6,505 nucleotides of DNA, taken from the NCBI GenBank assembly GCA_945949475.1, contig CAMFET010000053.1, forward strand, positions 1-6,505, read 5' to 3'. The notes beneath the pieces are model-generated. The model searched no databases and had not been told where the DNA came from. It saw nothing but the letters and a program-made list of their open reading frames with translations. Below are positions 1-6,505 of the stretch, in pieces. The number at the start of each line of letters is the position of its first letter. The first letter of the stretch is position 1. Position numbers and translations under genes: made by a program. The DNA comes from an uncultured Phascolarctobacterium sp. Its GTDB lineage: Bacteria > Bacillota > Negativicutes > Acidaminococcales > Acidaminococcaceae.

Positions 1-1380
1 ACCGCACTTACTCTGGGCATTTTGGAGGGCCGTTTGAAGGAAAACGGTGTGAGCTCCGAAAACTGCCGTATTATTAAGCCCGGCGATAAAATTACCGCTG
101 GAGCCTTTAAGCTCGATTTTATCCGCGTAAATCACAGCATTCCCGACGCTATAGCAATTGCTATTAATACTCCCATTGGTACGATTATTCATACGGGTGA
201 CTTTAAAATTGACCATACCCCCGTGGATGGACAGGTTACAGAATTCAATAAATTTGCCGAATATGGTGACCGTGGCGTGTTGGCTCTGTTGGCCGATAGC
301 ACCAATGCAGAGCGACCTGGCTTTACTCCCAGCGAAAAAATGGTAGGTAAAACCTTTGATGACGAGTTCCGCTATGCCAAGAATCGCATTATTGTAGCCA
401 CTTTCTCCAGTAATGTGCATCGTATTCAGCAGGTTATTGATGCTGCTTTAAAATACGATCGCAAGGTGGCAGTTATTGGTCGCAGCATGGTAAATGTTGT
501 AAATATTGCCAAGGAGCTGGGCTATCTCAAGGCTCCCGAGGGCGAAATTATCGATATTGATGAGACACATAACTATACTCCCGATAAGATCGTAATTATT
601 ACTACCGGTAGTCAGGGTGAGCCCATGAGCGCGCTTACTCGCATGGCGATGAATGACCACAAAAAGGTGGATATTATGCCCGGTGATACAGTTATTATCT
701 CGGCAACACCGATTCCTGGCAACGAAAAGCTGGTTTCGCGCACTATTGACCATTTGTATAAGCTGGGCGCGGATGTGATTTATGAAAAGAGCAACGGCGT
801 GCATGTTTCTGGCCATGCTAGTCAGGAAGAGATTAAGCTGATGCACAATTTAGTGCGTCCTAAATTCTTTATTCCTGTGCATGGTGAGTTCCGCCATTTG
901 ATTAAGCACGCTAATTTGGCACAAAGTCTGGGCATGCCTAAGGAGAATATTGTGATTGCCGAAAATGGCAGTGTGATTGAGCTTACCAAGAATAGCATTG
1001 GCATTAATGGCAAGGTGCCGGCCGGCAAGGTGCTGGTGGATGGCCTTGGCGTAGGTGATGTTGGTAATATTGTGCTGCGTGATCGCCGTCAGCTGTCCCA
1101 GGATGGCATTATGATCGTAGTGGTAACTATTGATAAAGAGAATTGCCACGTTGTTTCGGGTCCGGACATTGTTTCGCGCGGCTTTGTGTATGTACGCGAG
1201 GCAGAAGGCTTGATGGATGAGGCTAAGGACAAGGTGCAGCTGGCTTTGGAAAAATGTGAGGAAAATGGCGTTAGCGAATGGTCCGCTATTAAATCCACCG
1301 TGCGCGACAGCTTAGGACGCTTCCTCTATGAGCGCACTCGCCGCCGCCCGATGATTTTACCCATTATTATGGAGATTTAA
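1..1380 (+). CDS. rnj: Ribonuclease J, metallo-beta-lactamase/beta-CASP nuclease (5' end missing)
   Basis: RNase J degrades and matures mRNA and rRNA in the cytoplasm, acting as a 5'-3' exonuclease and as an endonuclease. The reading frame is open from base 1 and encodes 459 residues. Compared with the roughly 555 residues usual for the family, about 95 N-terminal residues, including the HxHxDH metal motif, lie upstream; the TTG at 22 is an internal leucine, not the start. Visible hallmarks are NHSIPD (His at 133-135), TGDFKID (Asp at 199-201), the beta-CASP stretch beginning ATFSSNVHR (397), TTGSQGEPMSAL (601), SATPIPGNE (about 700), SGHASQEE (His at 814-816) and PVHGEFRH (His at 880-882). 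The spacings between these metal and phosphate ligands match those of B. subtilis RNase J1 as I recall them. The C-terminal domain contains SRGFVYVRE and ends in RPMILPIIMEI, typical of the family. The visible active-site residues are intact. Whether it is a J1 or J2 type cannot be settled from the protein; position next to ftsK resembles the rnjB locus. It stops 21 bases before ftsK. Confidence 0.96.
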   Translation, partial: TALTLGILEGRLKENGVSSENCRIIKPGDKITAGAFKLDFIRVNHSIPDAIAIAINTPIGTIIHTGDFKIDHTPVDGQVTEFNKFAEYGDRGVLALLADSTNAERPGFTPSEKMVGKTFDDEFRYAKNRIIVATFSSNVHRIQQVIDAALKYDRKVAVIGRSMVNVVNIAKELGYLKAPEGEIIDIDETHNYTPDKIVIITTGSQGEPMSALTRMAMNDHKKVDIMPGDTVIISATPIPGNEKLVSRTIDHLYKLGADVIYEKSNGVHVSGHASQEEIKLMHNLVRPKFFIPVHGEFRHLIKHANLAQSLGMPKENIVIAENGSVIELTKNSIGINGKVPAGKVLVDGLGVGDVGNIVLRDRRQLSQDGIMIVVVTIDKENCHVVSGPDIVSRGFVYVREAEGLMDEAKDKVQLALEKCEENGVSEWSAIKSTVRDSLGRFLYERTRRRPMILPIIMEI

Positions 1381-1389
1381 GGTTAGATT

Positions 1390-1394
1390 AGGAG
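1390..1394 (+). promoter_or_regulatory. Ribosome binding site of ftsK
   Basis: AGGAG stands 7 bases before the TTG at 1402. An in-frame TAG at 1384-1386 blocks any upstream extension, and TTG is the first usual start codon after it, so this site decides the start. The 21-base gap after the RNase J stop contains no room for a promoter or terminator hairpin. Confidence 0.85.
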
Positions 1395-1401
1395 TTTTAG
1401 C

Positions 1402-4158
1402 TTGGCTAAGGGTAATGTAAAAAAGAAGCAACAACAGCATACTGATTCTCGAGCAGCAGTTTATGCAGCAGGCTTCTTTTTGCTGATGGGCCTGCTGACT
1501 GGCTCTGCCTTGTTTATGGATGAGCCAGGTGGGACCATGGCCTTTGTGGCCAAGTGTGAGCTGTATTTGTTGGGCGAGGGCAGCTTTTTATTGCCCTTGG
1601 CCTGCTTTTTGCTGAGCTGGAAGCTGTTTGTGGAAGGCAAGCTGACCCTGTGGCAGAAAAAAACACTGGCTATTTTTTTGGTGATGCTGTGCCTTTTGGG
1701 CACAGCTCATCATGTTTTTGTGCCCATGGGAGAGGAGCTCAAGCCGCAGCTTTTGCCCGAGGGCGGTGGCCTTGTGGGTGCACTGATAGTGCTGCCCCTG
1801 CACCGTTATTTGGGTGGCATTGGTAGCCTTTTGGTCTTAGTTTTGGGCTGGCTATGTGCTTTCGGCTTGCTTTTTCCGGTGGGGATTATTGCCAATTGGC
1901 TGCGCGATTTGGTGGCCGATATTACGGATAAGACCGATGAAGAGCTGGAAAAGGCCTTGGAGCAGGAAGAAGAGACTGTGCCAAAGGGCGCTAAAAATAT
2001 TTTTAAGCCGATTAGCTTTGGTCAAGCACAGGGTACTGCAGGTGACACTGGTAAGGCTGTGCCTGTTAAGAAAAATAATAAAAATAATATTGAAAAGGTG
2101 TATCGCAGTGACGAGTTTGGTAGCTTTACCGATGGTATCGAGAAAAAATCCTCCTTTAAGCGCATTTTAGGAGGTGGGGATAATCCCTATGAAAAGGAGC
2201 CTGTGAAGCAGGAGCTGGAGCAGGATCCGATTCAGGTGCCGGAGTGGCAGGAAAGCTCGCGTGAGCTTGAGCGGGAGCGTAATATTGTTTTGCGTCCCGT
2301 CATTAATTATGATAATGCAGATGTGCCTGCGCCCATGCCGGAGCATCGCTTTCTAGATGCTAACAGTCCTGCCCCGCAGATGCCGGTACAGCCTAATGTG
2401 GCTAACGAGCGTACCGGTGGGGCGAGCGTGGAGCAGCACAGTATTATTCACAACGAGTATCGCGAGAATAGTCAGGTTGAGAATGAAGCTAAGCCTCAGG
2501 AGCGCAGCCATGGCTTGGAACTTGAGCTTGTAGATGCTCCTGCGGCAACACAAAGTGACGCTGCTAGTTTAACCGCCGCACGAGAGATTGCCATTTATGA
2601 TAGTGCGGATAAGATTCAAGGTGCAGAGCATGAAGATGCAGCAGAGAGCTCTGCTGTCAGTACGCAGCCTGCCAAGGAGCAGGAGAGTGAGCAAACGGCA
2701 GCGCAGCCAGACTATCTGCTGCCCCCGCTAGAGCTTTTGAACAGTCCCAGGGTGAGTGACCCGGCTAGCTATCAGCGAGATATTATGGAGCAATGCGCCA
2801 TTTTGGAGCAGACCTTGAGTGACTTTAGGGTGCGTGCCAAGGTTATTGCGGTAACCCGTGGTCCCTCGGTAACACGCTTTGAGCTGGAGCCTGCACCCGG
2901 CGTAAAGGTTAGCTCGGTGGTGAACCTTGCTGATGATATTGCTTTGCGTCTAGCGGCGCCGGGCGTGCGTATTGAAGCGCCCATTCCCGGGAAATCGGCT
3001 ATTGGTATCGAAGCGCCCAATACTAAAAATGATACAGTTTGCTTTAGAGAGGTAGTGGAGGACGCTAAGGTGCGCCTTGCTCCCTCCAGACTGTGCATTG
3101 GCTTGGGTAAGGATATTAGTGGTGATATTATTTCAGCTGATTTGTCCAAAATGCCACATCTTTTGGTGGCAGGCTCTACGGGCAGCGGCAAATCCGTGTG
3201 CATCAACACAATTATCGCTGGCATTTTATATAAGGCTCGCCCCGAAGAGGTGAAGCTGATTTTGGTGGATCCCAAGGTGGTGGAGCTGTCGAATTATAAC
3301 GGCATCCCTCATCTGCTAACGCCCGTGGTTACGGAGCCGAAAAAGGCAGCCTCGGCGCTGCATTGGGCTGTAGCTGAGATGGAGCGGCGCTATAATTGTT
3401 TTGCTGAAAGCCATGTGCGCGAAATCAATAGCTATAATGCGCAGGCTGAGGAAAAAATGCCCTTCATCGTCATTATTATCGACGAGCTGTCCGACCTGAT
3501 GATGGTGGCTAAGGTTGATGTGGAGGACGCTATTTTACGCTTGGCACAAAAGGCTCGTGCTGCTGGTATTCATTTAATTTTGGCAACTCAGAGACCCTCC
3601 GTGGATGTTATTACCGGTATTGTGAAGGCTAATATTCCTTCGCGCATTGCCTTTGCCGTTTCTTCGCAAACGGATTCACGCACCATTATTGATATGGGTG
3701 GCGCGGAAAAGCTTTTGGGTAAGGGTGATATGCTCTTTTACCCGATTGGCTTTAATAAGCCGGTGCGCGTGCAGGGTGCCTTTGTGACCGATGATGAATT
3801 AAATAAGATTGTAGACTTTATTGTGAAGCAGTCCATTCCTGTTAACTATACCGAAGAGGTAACAGAGCAGGAGCTGGAATGCGACAGTAAGAATAAAAAT
3901 ACAGGTGGCGAGGAAGCCGAGAGTGATGCTCCCGCCGAGGATGAATTGTTTGCGGATGCTTTGAGCTTAGTTTTGGATATGGGTCAGGCATCTAGCTCCA
4001 TGCTGCAAAGACGCTTTCGCATTGGTTATACCAGGGCGGCGCGGCTTGTAGATACGATGGAGGAGCTGGGTATAGTGGGACAATCAGTTGGCTCCAAGCC
4101 CAGAGAGGTTATAATGTCTAGACAGGAGGCCGAGGAGCGCTTCCTAAAACGTGATTAA
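1402..4158 (+). CDS. ftsK: DNA translocase FtsK/SpoIIIE family, membrane-anchored
   Basis: This is a hexameric ATP-driven pump that moves double-stranded DNA through the closing septum and helps resolve chromosome dimers or fill the forespore. The 918-residue protein has a basic N-tail, then about four to five hydrophobic segments (near residues 19-38, 54-77, 88-108 and 122-167, the last probably two passes). A charged, low-complexity linker rich in Glu, Gln, Ala and Pro follows (about 170-436). The alpha domain starts near DYLLPP at 437. The RecA-like motor has Walker A GSTGSGKS at 591-598 (Lys597), the family motif LVDPKVVELSNYNGIPHL, Walker B FIVIIIDELSDL (Asp694-Glu695) and ATQRPSVDVITG from 728. 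After a short acidic linker, a winged-helix gamma domain (about 846-910, with RRFRIGYTRAARLVD) should read polar chromosomal octamers. Length falls between B. subtilis SpoIIIE and E. coli FtsK. The membrane segments argue against a soluble SftA-type paralogue. The start is TTG, fixed by an upstream in-frame stop and a good ribosome site. No frameshift or missing key residue is seen. Confidence 0.97.
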   Translation: MAKGNVKKKQQQHTDSRAAVYAAGFFLLMGLLTGSALFMDEPGGTMAFVAKCELYLLGEGSFLLPLACFLLSWKLFVEGKLTLWQKKTLAIFLVMLCLLGTAHHVFVPMGEELKPQLLPEGGGLVGALIVLPLHRYLGGIGSLLVLVLGWLCAFGLLFPVGIIANWLRDLVADITDKTDEELEKALEQEEETVPKGAKNIFKPISFGQAQGTAGDTGKAVPVKKNNKNNIEKVYRSDEFGSFTDGIEKKSSFKRILGGGDNPYEKEPVKQELEQDPIQVPEWQESSRELERERNIVLRPVINYDNADVPAPMPEHRFLDANSPAPQMPVQPNVANERTGGASVEQHSIIHNEYRENSQVENEAKPQERSHGLELELVDAPAATQSDAASLTAAREIAIYDSADKIQGAEHEDAAESSAVSTQPAKEQESEQTAAQPDYLLPPLELLNSPRVSDPASYQRDIMEQCAILEQTLSDFRVRAKVIAVTRGPSVTRFELEPAPGVKVSSVVNLADDIALRLAAPGVRIEAPIPGKSAIGIEAPNTKNDTVCFREVVEDAKVRLAPSRLCIGLGKDISGDIISADLSKMPHLLVAGSTGSGKSVCINTIIAGILYKARPEEVKLILVDPKVVELSNYNGIPHLLTPVVTEPKKAASALHWAVAEMERRYNCFAESHVREINSYNAQAEEKMPFIVIIIDELSDLMMVAKVDVEDAILRLAQKARAAGIHLILATQRPSVDVITGIVKANIPSRIAFAVSSQTDSRTIIDMGGAEKLLGKGDMLFYPIGFNKPVRVQGAFVTDDELNKIVDFIVKQSIPVNYTEEVTEQELECDSKNKNTGGEEAESDAPAEDELFADALSLVLDMGQASSSMLQRRFRIGYTRAARLVDTMEELGIVGQSVGSKPREVIMSRQEAEERFLKRD

Positions 4159-4178
4159 GCAGGATGATCATTTAATGT

Positions 4179-4184
4179 GGAGGT
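4179..4184 (+). promoter_or_regulatory. Ribosome binding site of rodZ
   Basis: GGAGGT, a near-perfect anti-Shine-Dalgarno match, lies 8 bases before the GTG at 4193. An in-frame TAA at 4187-4189 directly upstream excludes a longer protein, so GTG is the first possible start. The 34-base gap after ftsK shows only the short palindrome TGATCA and no stem followed by a T-run, so I see no terminator. Confidence 0.87.
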
Positions 4185-4192
4185 ACTAACAA

Positions 4193-5167
4193 GTGGACAC
4201 TGAAAAAAGCGTTGGTACATTATTAAGAGAGGCGCGTTTAGCCAAGGGCTTATCCATAGCCGAGGCCGAGCATGGAACTAGCATCCGTGGGCGTTATTTG
4301 GAGGCCTTGGAACGGGATGAATATGAAAAGACACCTGGCGAGGTTTTTCTCAAGGGCATGATTCGCAATTACGGTAATTTTTTGGGCTTAAATGGTCCGG
4401 AGCTAGTGCAGCTATACAAGGCTAGTACCACAGGTATGGCTAAGGATGCTATGAGAAGTTCCGGTATTCGTGAGGTGGATAAGGTTAAGCTAAATATCCA
4501 GCTGAAGGACCCACGCGATGTGGGCAGTGGCACAGGTCGTTTTGAGCTACCTAATTTACCCCATATTGATATCAAGCAATGCTTGGTTGGAGTGGTCGTT
4601 CTGCTAGCTTTGGTAGGTGGCTATTTTGCTATTCCTAAGGCTGTGCAGTATTTCCAGAACCGTCCTCAGAGCGTGGCAAGTCCGGTAAAGGAGAAGCCTG
4701 CGGCCGAAGTCCCTGTTGCTTGGGACAAGGTGCAGGTTGAAATGGAGGCTACGGGCGATTGCTGGCTAGAGGTGCAGGCCGATGGCAAGGAGGTATTTGC
4801 CGGCATGGTGCGCGCTAAGGATAAAAAAACCTTTGAGGCCAAGGAGAAGCTGGTCGTTAAATATGGCAATATCGGCGTGATGAAAATTGCCTTTAACGGC
4901 AAGAATGTGGATTTGCAGGGCGAGCATGGCGTGGCAGTGAAGACCTATACGCTGCAGGGTTCCCAAAGCGAGAGCAGCTATGCTAAGCCCAACAAGAGCA
5001 AGGCCAGTGCTGGTGCCGATACCAATGTCGTTACTAATAATAATGATAAACAGCAAATCAGCGAAAGTAAGCAAAGTGTGCCTGCTAGCGCTAAGGTAGC
5101 AGAGCCTGAAACTAAAAAGGCACAGCCTGCTGCTAAGACTGATACTAAAGACGAAAAAGCTAAGTAA
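4193..5167 (+). CDS. rodZ: RodZ-like cytoskeletal membrane protein (HTH_25 domain, one membrane span, DUF4115 domain)
   Basis: RodZ links MreB filaments to the wall-elongation machinery across the membrane and helps set cell shape. The 324-residue protein has the classical layout. A helix-turn-helix domain of the Xre-like HTH_25 type spans residues 7-75 (VGTLLREARLAKGLSI, then GRYLEALERDEYEKTPG and FLKGMIRNYGNFLGL); in RodZ this fold binds MreB rather than DNA, and the aromatics Phe52 and Tyr60 sit in the helix expected to face MreB. A linker follows, then one hydrophobic span at about 130-148 (CLVGVVVLLALVGGYFAI). The extracytoplasmic DUF4115 beta domain lies at about 180-254 and contains DCWLEVQADGKEVFAG. 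The tail (255-324) is a low-complexity Ala/Lys/Ser/Asn stretch, probably disordered. The start is GTG, bounded by an in-frame stop just upstream. The counterpart in B. subtilis is YmfM, also in the spoIIIE region. A DNA-binding regulator is the main alternative, but the membrane span and DUF4115 domain make it unlikely. Confidence 0.92.
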   Translation: MDTEKSVGTLLREARLAKGLSIAEAEHGTSIRGRYLEALERDEYEKTPGEVFLKGMIRNYGNFLGLNGPELVQLYKASTTGMAKDAMRSSGIREVDKVKLNIQLKDPRDVGSGTGRFELPNLPHIDIKQCLVGVVVLLALVGGYFAIPKAVQYFQNRPQSVASPVKEKPAAEVPVAWDKVQVEMEATGDCWLEVQADGKEVFAGMVRAKDKKTFEAKEKLVVKYGNIGVMKIAFNGKNVDLQGEHGVAVKTYTLQGSQSESSYAKPNKSKASAGADTNVVTNNNDKQQISESKQSVPASAKVAEPETKKAQPAAKTDTKDEKAK

Positions 5168-5178
5168 GGGCTGCGTTT

Positions 5179-5183
5179 AGGAG
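5179..5183 (+). promoter_or_regulatory. Ribosome binding site of ygiQ
   Basis: AGGAG ends 6 bases before the ATG at 5190. The in-frame TAG at 5178-5180 overlaps this site and rules out an upstream start. The gap from the rodZ stop is 22 bases, too short for a separate promoter, although one inside the rodZ tail cannot be excluded. Confidence 0.85.
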
Positions 5184-5189
5184 ATTTTA

Positions 5190-6505
5190 ATGAATAGATT
5201 TTTACCCATTTCCCCTGAAGAAATTGCAGAAAGAGGCTGGGAACAGCTCGATTTTTTGTTCATCAGCGGTGATGCCTATGTGGACCATCCCTCGTTTGGT
5301 CCAGCTGTGATTTGTCGCGTGCTGGAAGCGCAGGGCTATAAGGTGGCGCTGCTGTGTCAGCCTGATTGCTCTAAGGCAGAAAACCTTGCTGCGTTGGGCA
5401 AACCTCGTCTGGGAGTGCTGATTAGCGGTGGTAATCTTGATTCTATGCTGTGTCATTATACGGCAGCGAAAAATCCTCGCTCTGTTGATAAATACACTGC
5501 TGGTGGACAGGTGGGTCAGCGTCCTGACCATGCCACGATGGTATATGCCCAGAGGGCAAAGCAGCTGTGGCCGGATCTGCCCGTAATTATTGGTGGTATT
5601 GAGGCTAGCCTGCGCCGCTTTGTGCATTTTGATTATTGGGAAAACAAGCTGCTGCCTTCTATTTTAGAAAGCAGTGGTGCCGACCTTTTGGTATATGGTA
5701 TGGGCGAAAAGCAGATTGTGGAGATTGCTGATTATCTTGCTGGCGGTGCTAGCATGGAGGATATGCATTATATCCGCGGCACAGCCTACGCTTGCGATGT
5801 GCTGCCCGAAGGCCAAGAATATGTTAAGCTGCCTGGCTGGAAGGCTATTCGCGATGATAAAAAGTTTTTCGCACAAGCCTATCATCTGCAAAGCAGGGAG
5901 CAGGATCCCTTCTATGGCAAGCCGGTGGTGCAGCGTGGGCAGAATAAGTTCGTGGTACAAAATCCGCCCGTTTATCCCTTGACTCAGGAAGAAATGGACG
6001 CCGTGTATGATTTGCCCTATGTGCGCCAGTGGCATCCAAGCTACGATGCTAAGGGTGGTGTGGCTGCGCTAGAAGAGGTGCAGTTTAGTATTGTGAGCTG
6101 TCGCGGTTGCTTTGGTAGCTGTGCCTTTTGCGCGATTCATGCGCATCAGGGGCGTATTATCCAAGCGCGCAGCCACGAGTCCATCATTCGTGAGGCCAAG
6201 ATTATTTCCCAGCTGCCAGGCTTTAAGGGTTATATTCACGATGTGGGTGGCCCCACGGCTAACTTCCGTCACCCCTCCTGTGCTAAACAGCTGAAATATG
6301 GTGTGTGCAAGGATCGTCAGTGCCTCTTCCCCGAGCCCTGTCCCAATATTGATGCTGACCACAGTGATTATATTGAGCTTTTGGCCAAGCTGCGAGCTCT
6401 ACCCGGTATCAAAAAGGTGTTTATCAGAAGCGGCATTCGCTATGACTATCTCCTAGCTGATAAAAAGCAGGAATTTTTAGATGTTTTGTGCCGCTATCAT
6501 ATTAG
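5190..6505 (+). CDS. ygiQ: YgiQ family (UPF0313) radical SAM protein (3' end missing)
   Basis: This gene begins at ATG 5190 and stays open to the window edge, giving 438 complete codons; family members are usually about 600-740 residues, so roughly a third lies downstream. The N-terminal part (about 1-295) matches the Radical_SAM_N domain of YgiQ proteins, with ISGGNLDSM (78-86), GQRPDHATMVYAQR, GGIEASLRRF (135-144), HFDYW and LVYGMGEKQIVEIA. The radical SAM core has the cluster motif CFGSCAFC, with Cys307, Cys311 and Cys314 expected to hold a 4Fe-4S cluster that cleaves S-adenosylmethionine. GGPTAN (353-358) and IRSGIRYDYLL further on are also typical. A second set of cysteines, 364, 373, 378 and 384, follows the core motif and is shared with E. 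coli YgiQ as I recall it. The enzyme is presumably cytoplasmic. Its substrate and reaction are not established, so only membership of the family is claimed. It is the last gene seen in the probable operon. Confidence 0.95.
   Translation, partial: MNRFLPISPEEIAERGWEQLDFLFISGDAYVDHPSFGPAVICRVLEAQGYKVALLCQPDCSKAENLAALGKPRLGVLISGGNLDSMLCHYTAAKNPRSVDKYTAGGQVGQRPDHATMVYAQRAKQLWPDLPVIIGGIEASLRRFVHFDYWENKLLPSILESSGADLLVYGMGEKQIVEIADYLAGGASMEDMHYIRGTAYACDVLPEGQEYVKLPGWKAIRDDKKFFAQAYHLQSREQDPFYGKPVVQRGQNKFVVQNPPVYPLTQEEMDAVYDLPYVRQWHPSYDAKGGVAALEEVQFSIVSCRGCFGSCAFCAIHAHQGRIIQARSHESIIREAKIISQLPGFKGYIHDVGGPTANFRHPSCAKQLKYGVCKDRQCLFPEPCPNIDADHSDYIELLAKLRALPGIKKVFIRSGIRYDYLLADKKQEFLDVLCRYHI

Noticed and set aside
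448..846. Minus-strand open frames opposite the RNase J gene (also 822-1028, 850-1149 and 1089-1298).
   Set aside because: They overlap each other and the conserved RNase J motifs; the translations are not protein-like.
1657..1679. Runs of seven A and seven T in the membrane part of ftsK, and seven A near 4823 in rodZ, considered as programmed frameshift sites.
   Set aside because: The zero frame reads through to a full conserved protein, the runs are not in the X-XXY-YYZ register needed for a -1 slip, and no stop or hairpin follows in a suitable place.
2772..3275. Open reading frame of 167 codons on the minus strand.
   Set aside because: It lies wholly inside the conserved alpha and motor region of ftsK, its translation resembles no protein family, and it is a shadow of the coding strand.
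4159..4192. Possible terminator or operator in the ftsK-rodZ gap.
   Set aside because: Only a six-base palindrome (TGATCA) is present; there is no stable stem and no T-run, and the space is largely taken by the rodZ ribosome site.
4211..4417. Helix-turn-helix domain read as an Xre-type transcription regulator.
   Set aside because: The following membrane span and DUF4115 domain give the RodZ layout, in which this fold contacts MreB.
5202..5627. Minus-strand open frames opposite ygiQ (also at 5664-6035 and 6069-6362).
   Set aside because: All lie under the well-conserved YgiQ reading frame, show no ribosome site of note or family motif, and reflect codon bias of the real gene.
1..6505. Search by eye for defence systems, mobile elements, CRISPR repeats, tRNA or rRNA genes and riboswitches.
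   Set aside because: The window is almost completely filled by four recognisable housekeeping genes; no direct or inverted repeat arrays, integrase or transposase motifs, or structured RNA signals were found.

Overview
The window is an ordinary-looking housekeeping stretch. Four genes lie head to tail on the + strand with gaps of only 21, 34 and 22 bases: a 5'-truncated ribonuclease J gene (1-1380), a membrane-anchored FtsK/SpoIIIE DNA translocase (1402-4158), a RodZ-type cytoskeletal membrane protein (4193-5167) and a 3'-truncated YgiQ-family radical SAM protein (5190 to the window end). Each complete intergenic gap carries a good Shine-Dalgarno sequence and no convincing terminator hairpin, so the genes are most likely co-transcribed. 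The promoter would lie upstream of the window, and the end of the transcript downstream of it.

The organism is very probably a member of the Firmicutes (Bacillota). RNase J, a SpoIIIE/FtsK translocase and a RodZ (YmfM-like) gene occur in that order in the Bacillus/Clostridium spoIIIE region, although in B. subtilis other genes separate them. Moderate base composition, frequent TTG/GTG starts and strong AGGAG-type ribosome binding sites fit. A Gram-negative Firmicute of the Negativicutes is my best guess, because of the compact order and the neighbouring ygiQ gene, but the sequence alone does not prove this.

Region by region: 1-1380 encodes RNA decay and 5'-end processing; 1402-4158 encodes chromosome pumping at the division septum (or into the forespore, in spore formers); 4193-5167 encodes the link between the MreB elongation machinery and the membrane; 5190-6505 encodes a probable iron-sulfur radical enzyme whose substrate is not known. 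The two middle genes concern cell shape, division and chromosome segregation. RNase J and YgiQ are probably operon companions rather than parts of one pathway.

There is no RNA gene, mobile element, CRISPR array, integrase or sizeable non-coding stretch, and I found no evidence of a previously undescribed system. The points most worth a second look are the compacted gene order, the ygiQ gene joined directly behind rodZ, and a second four-cysteine cluster in the YgiQ protein beyond its radical SAM motif.
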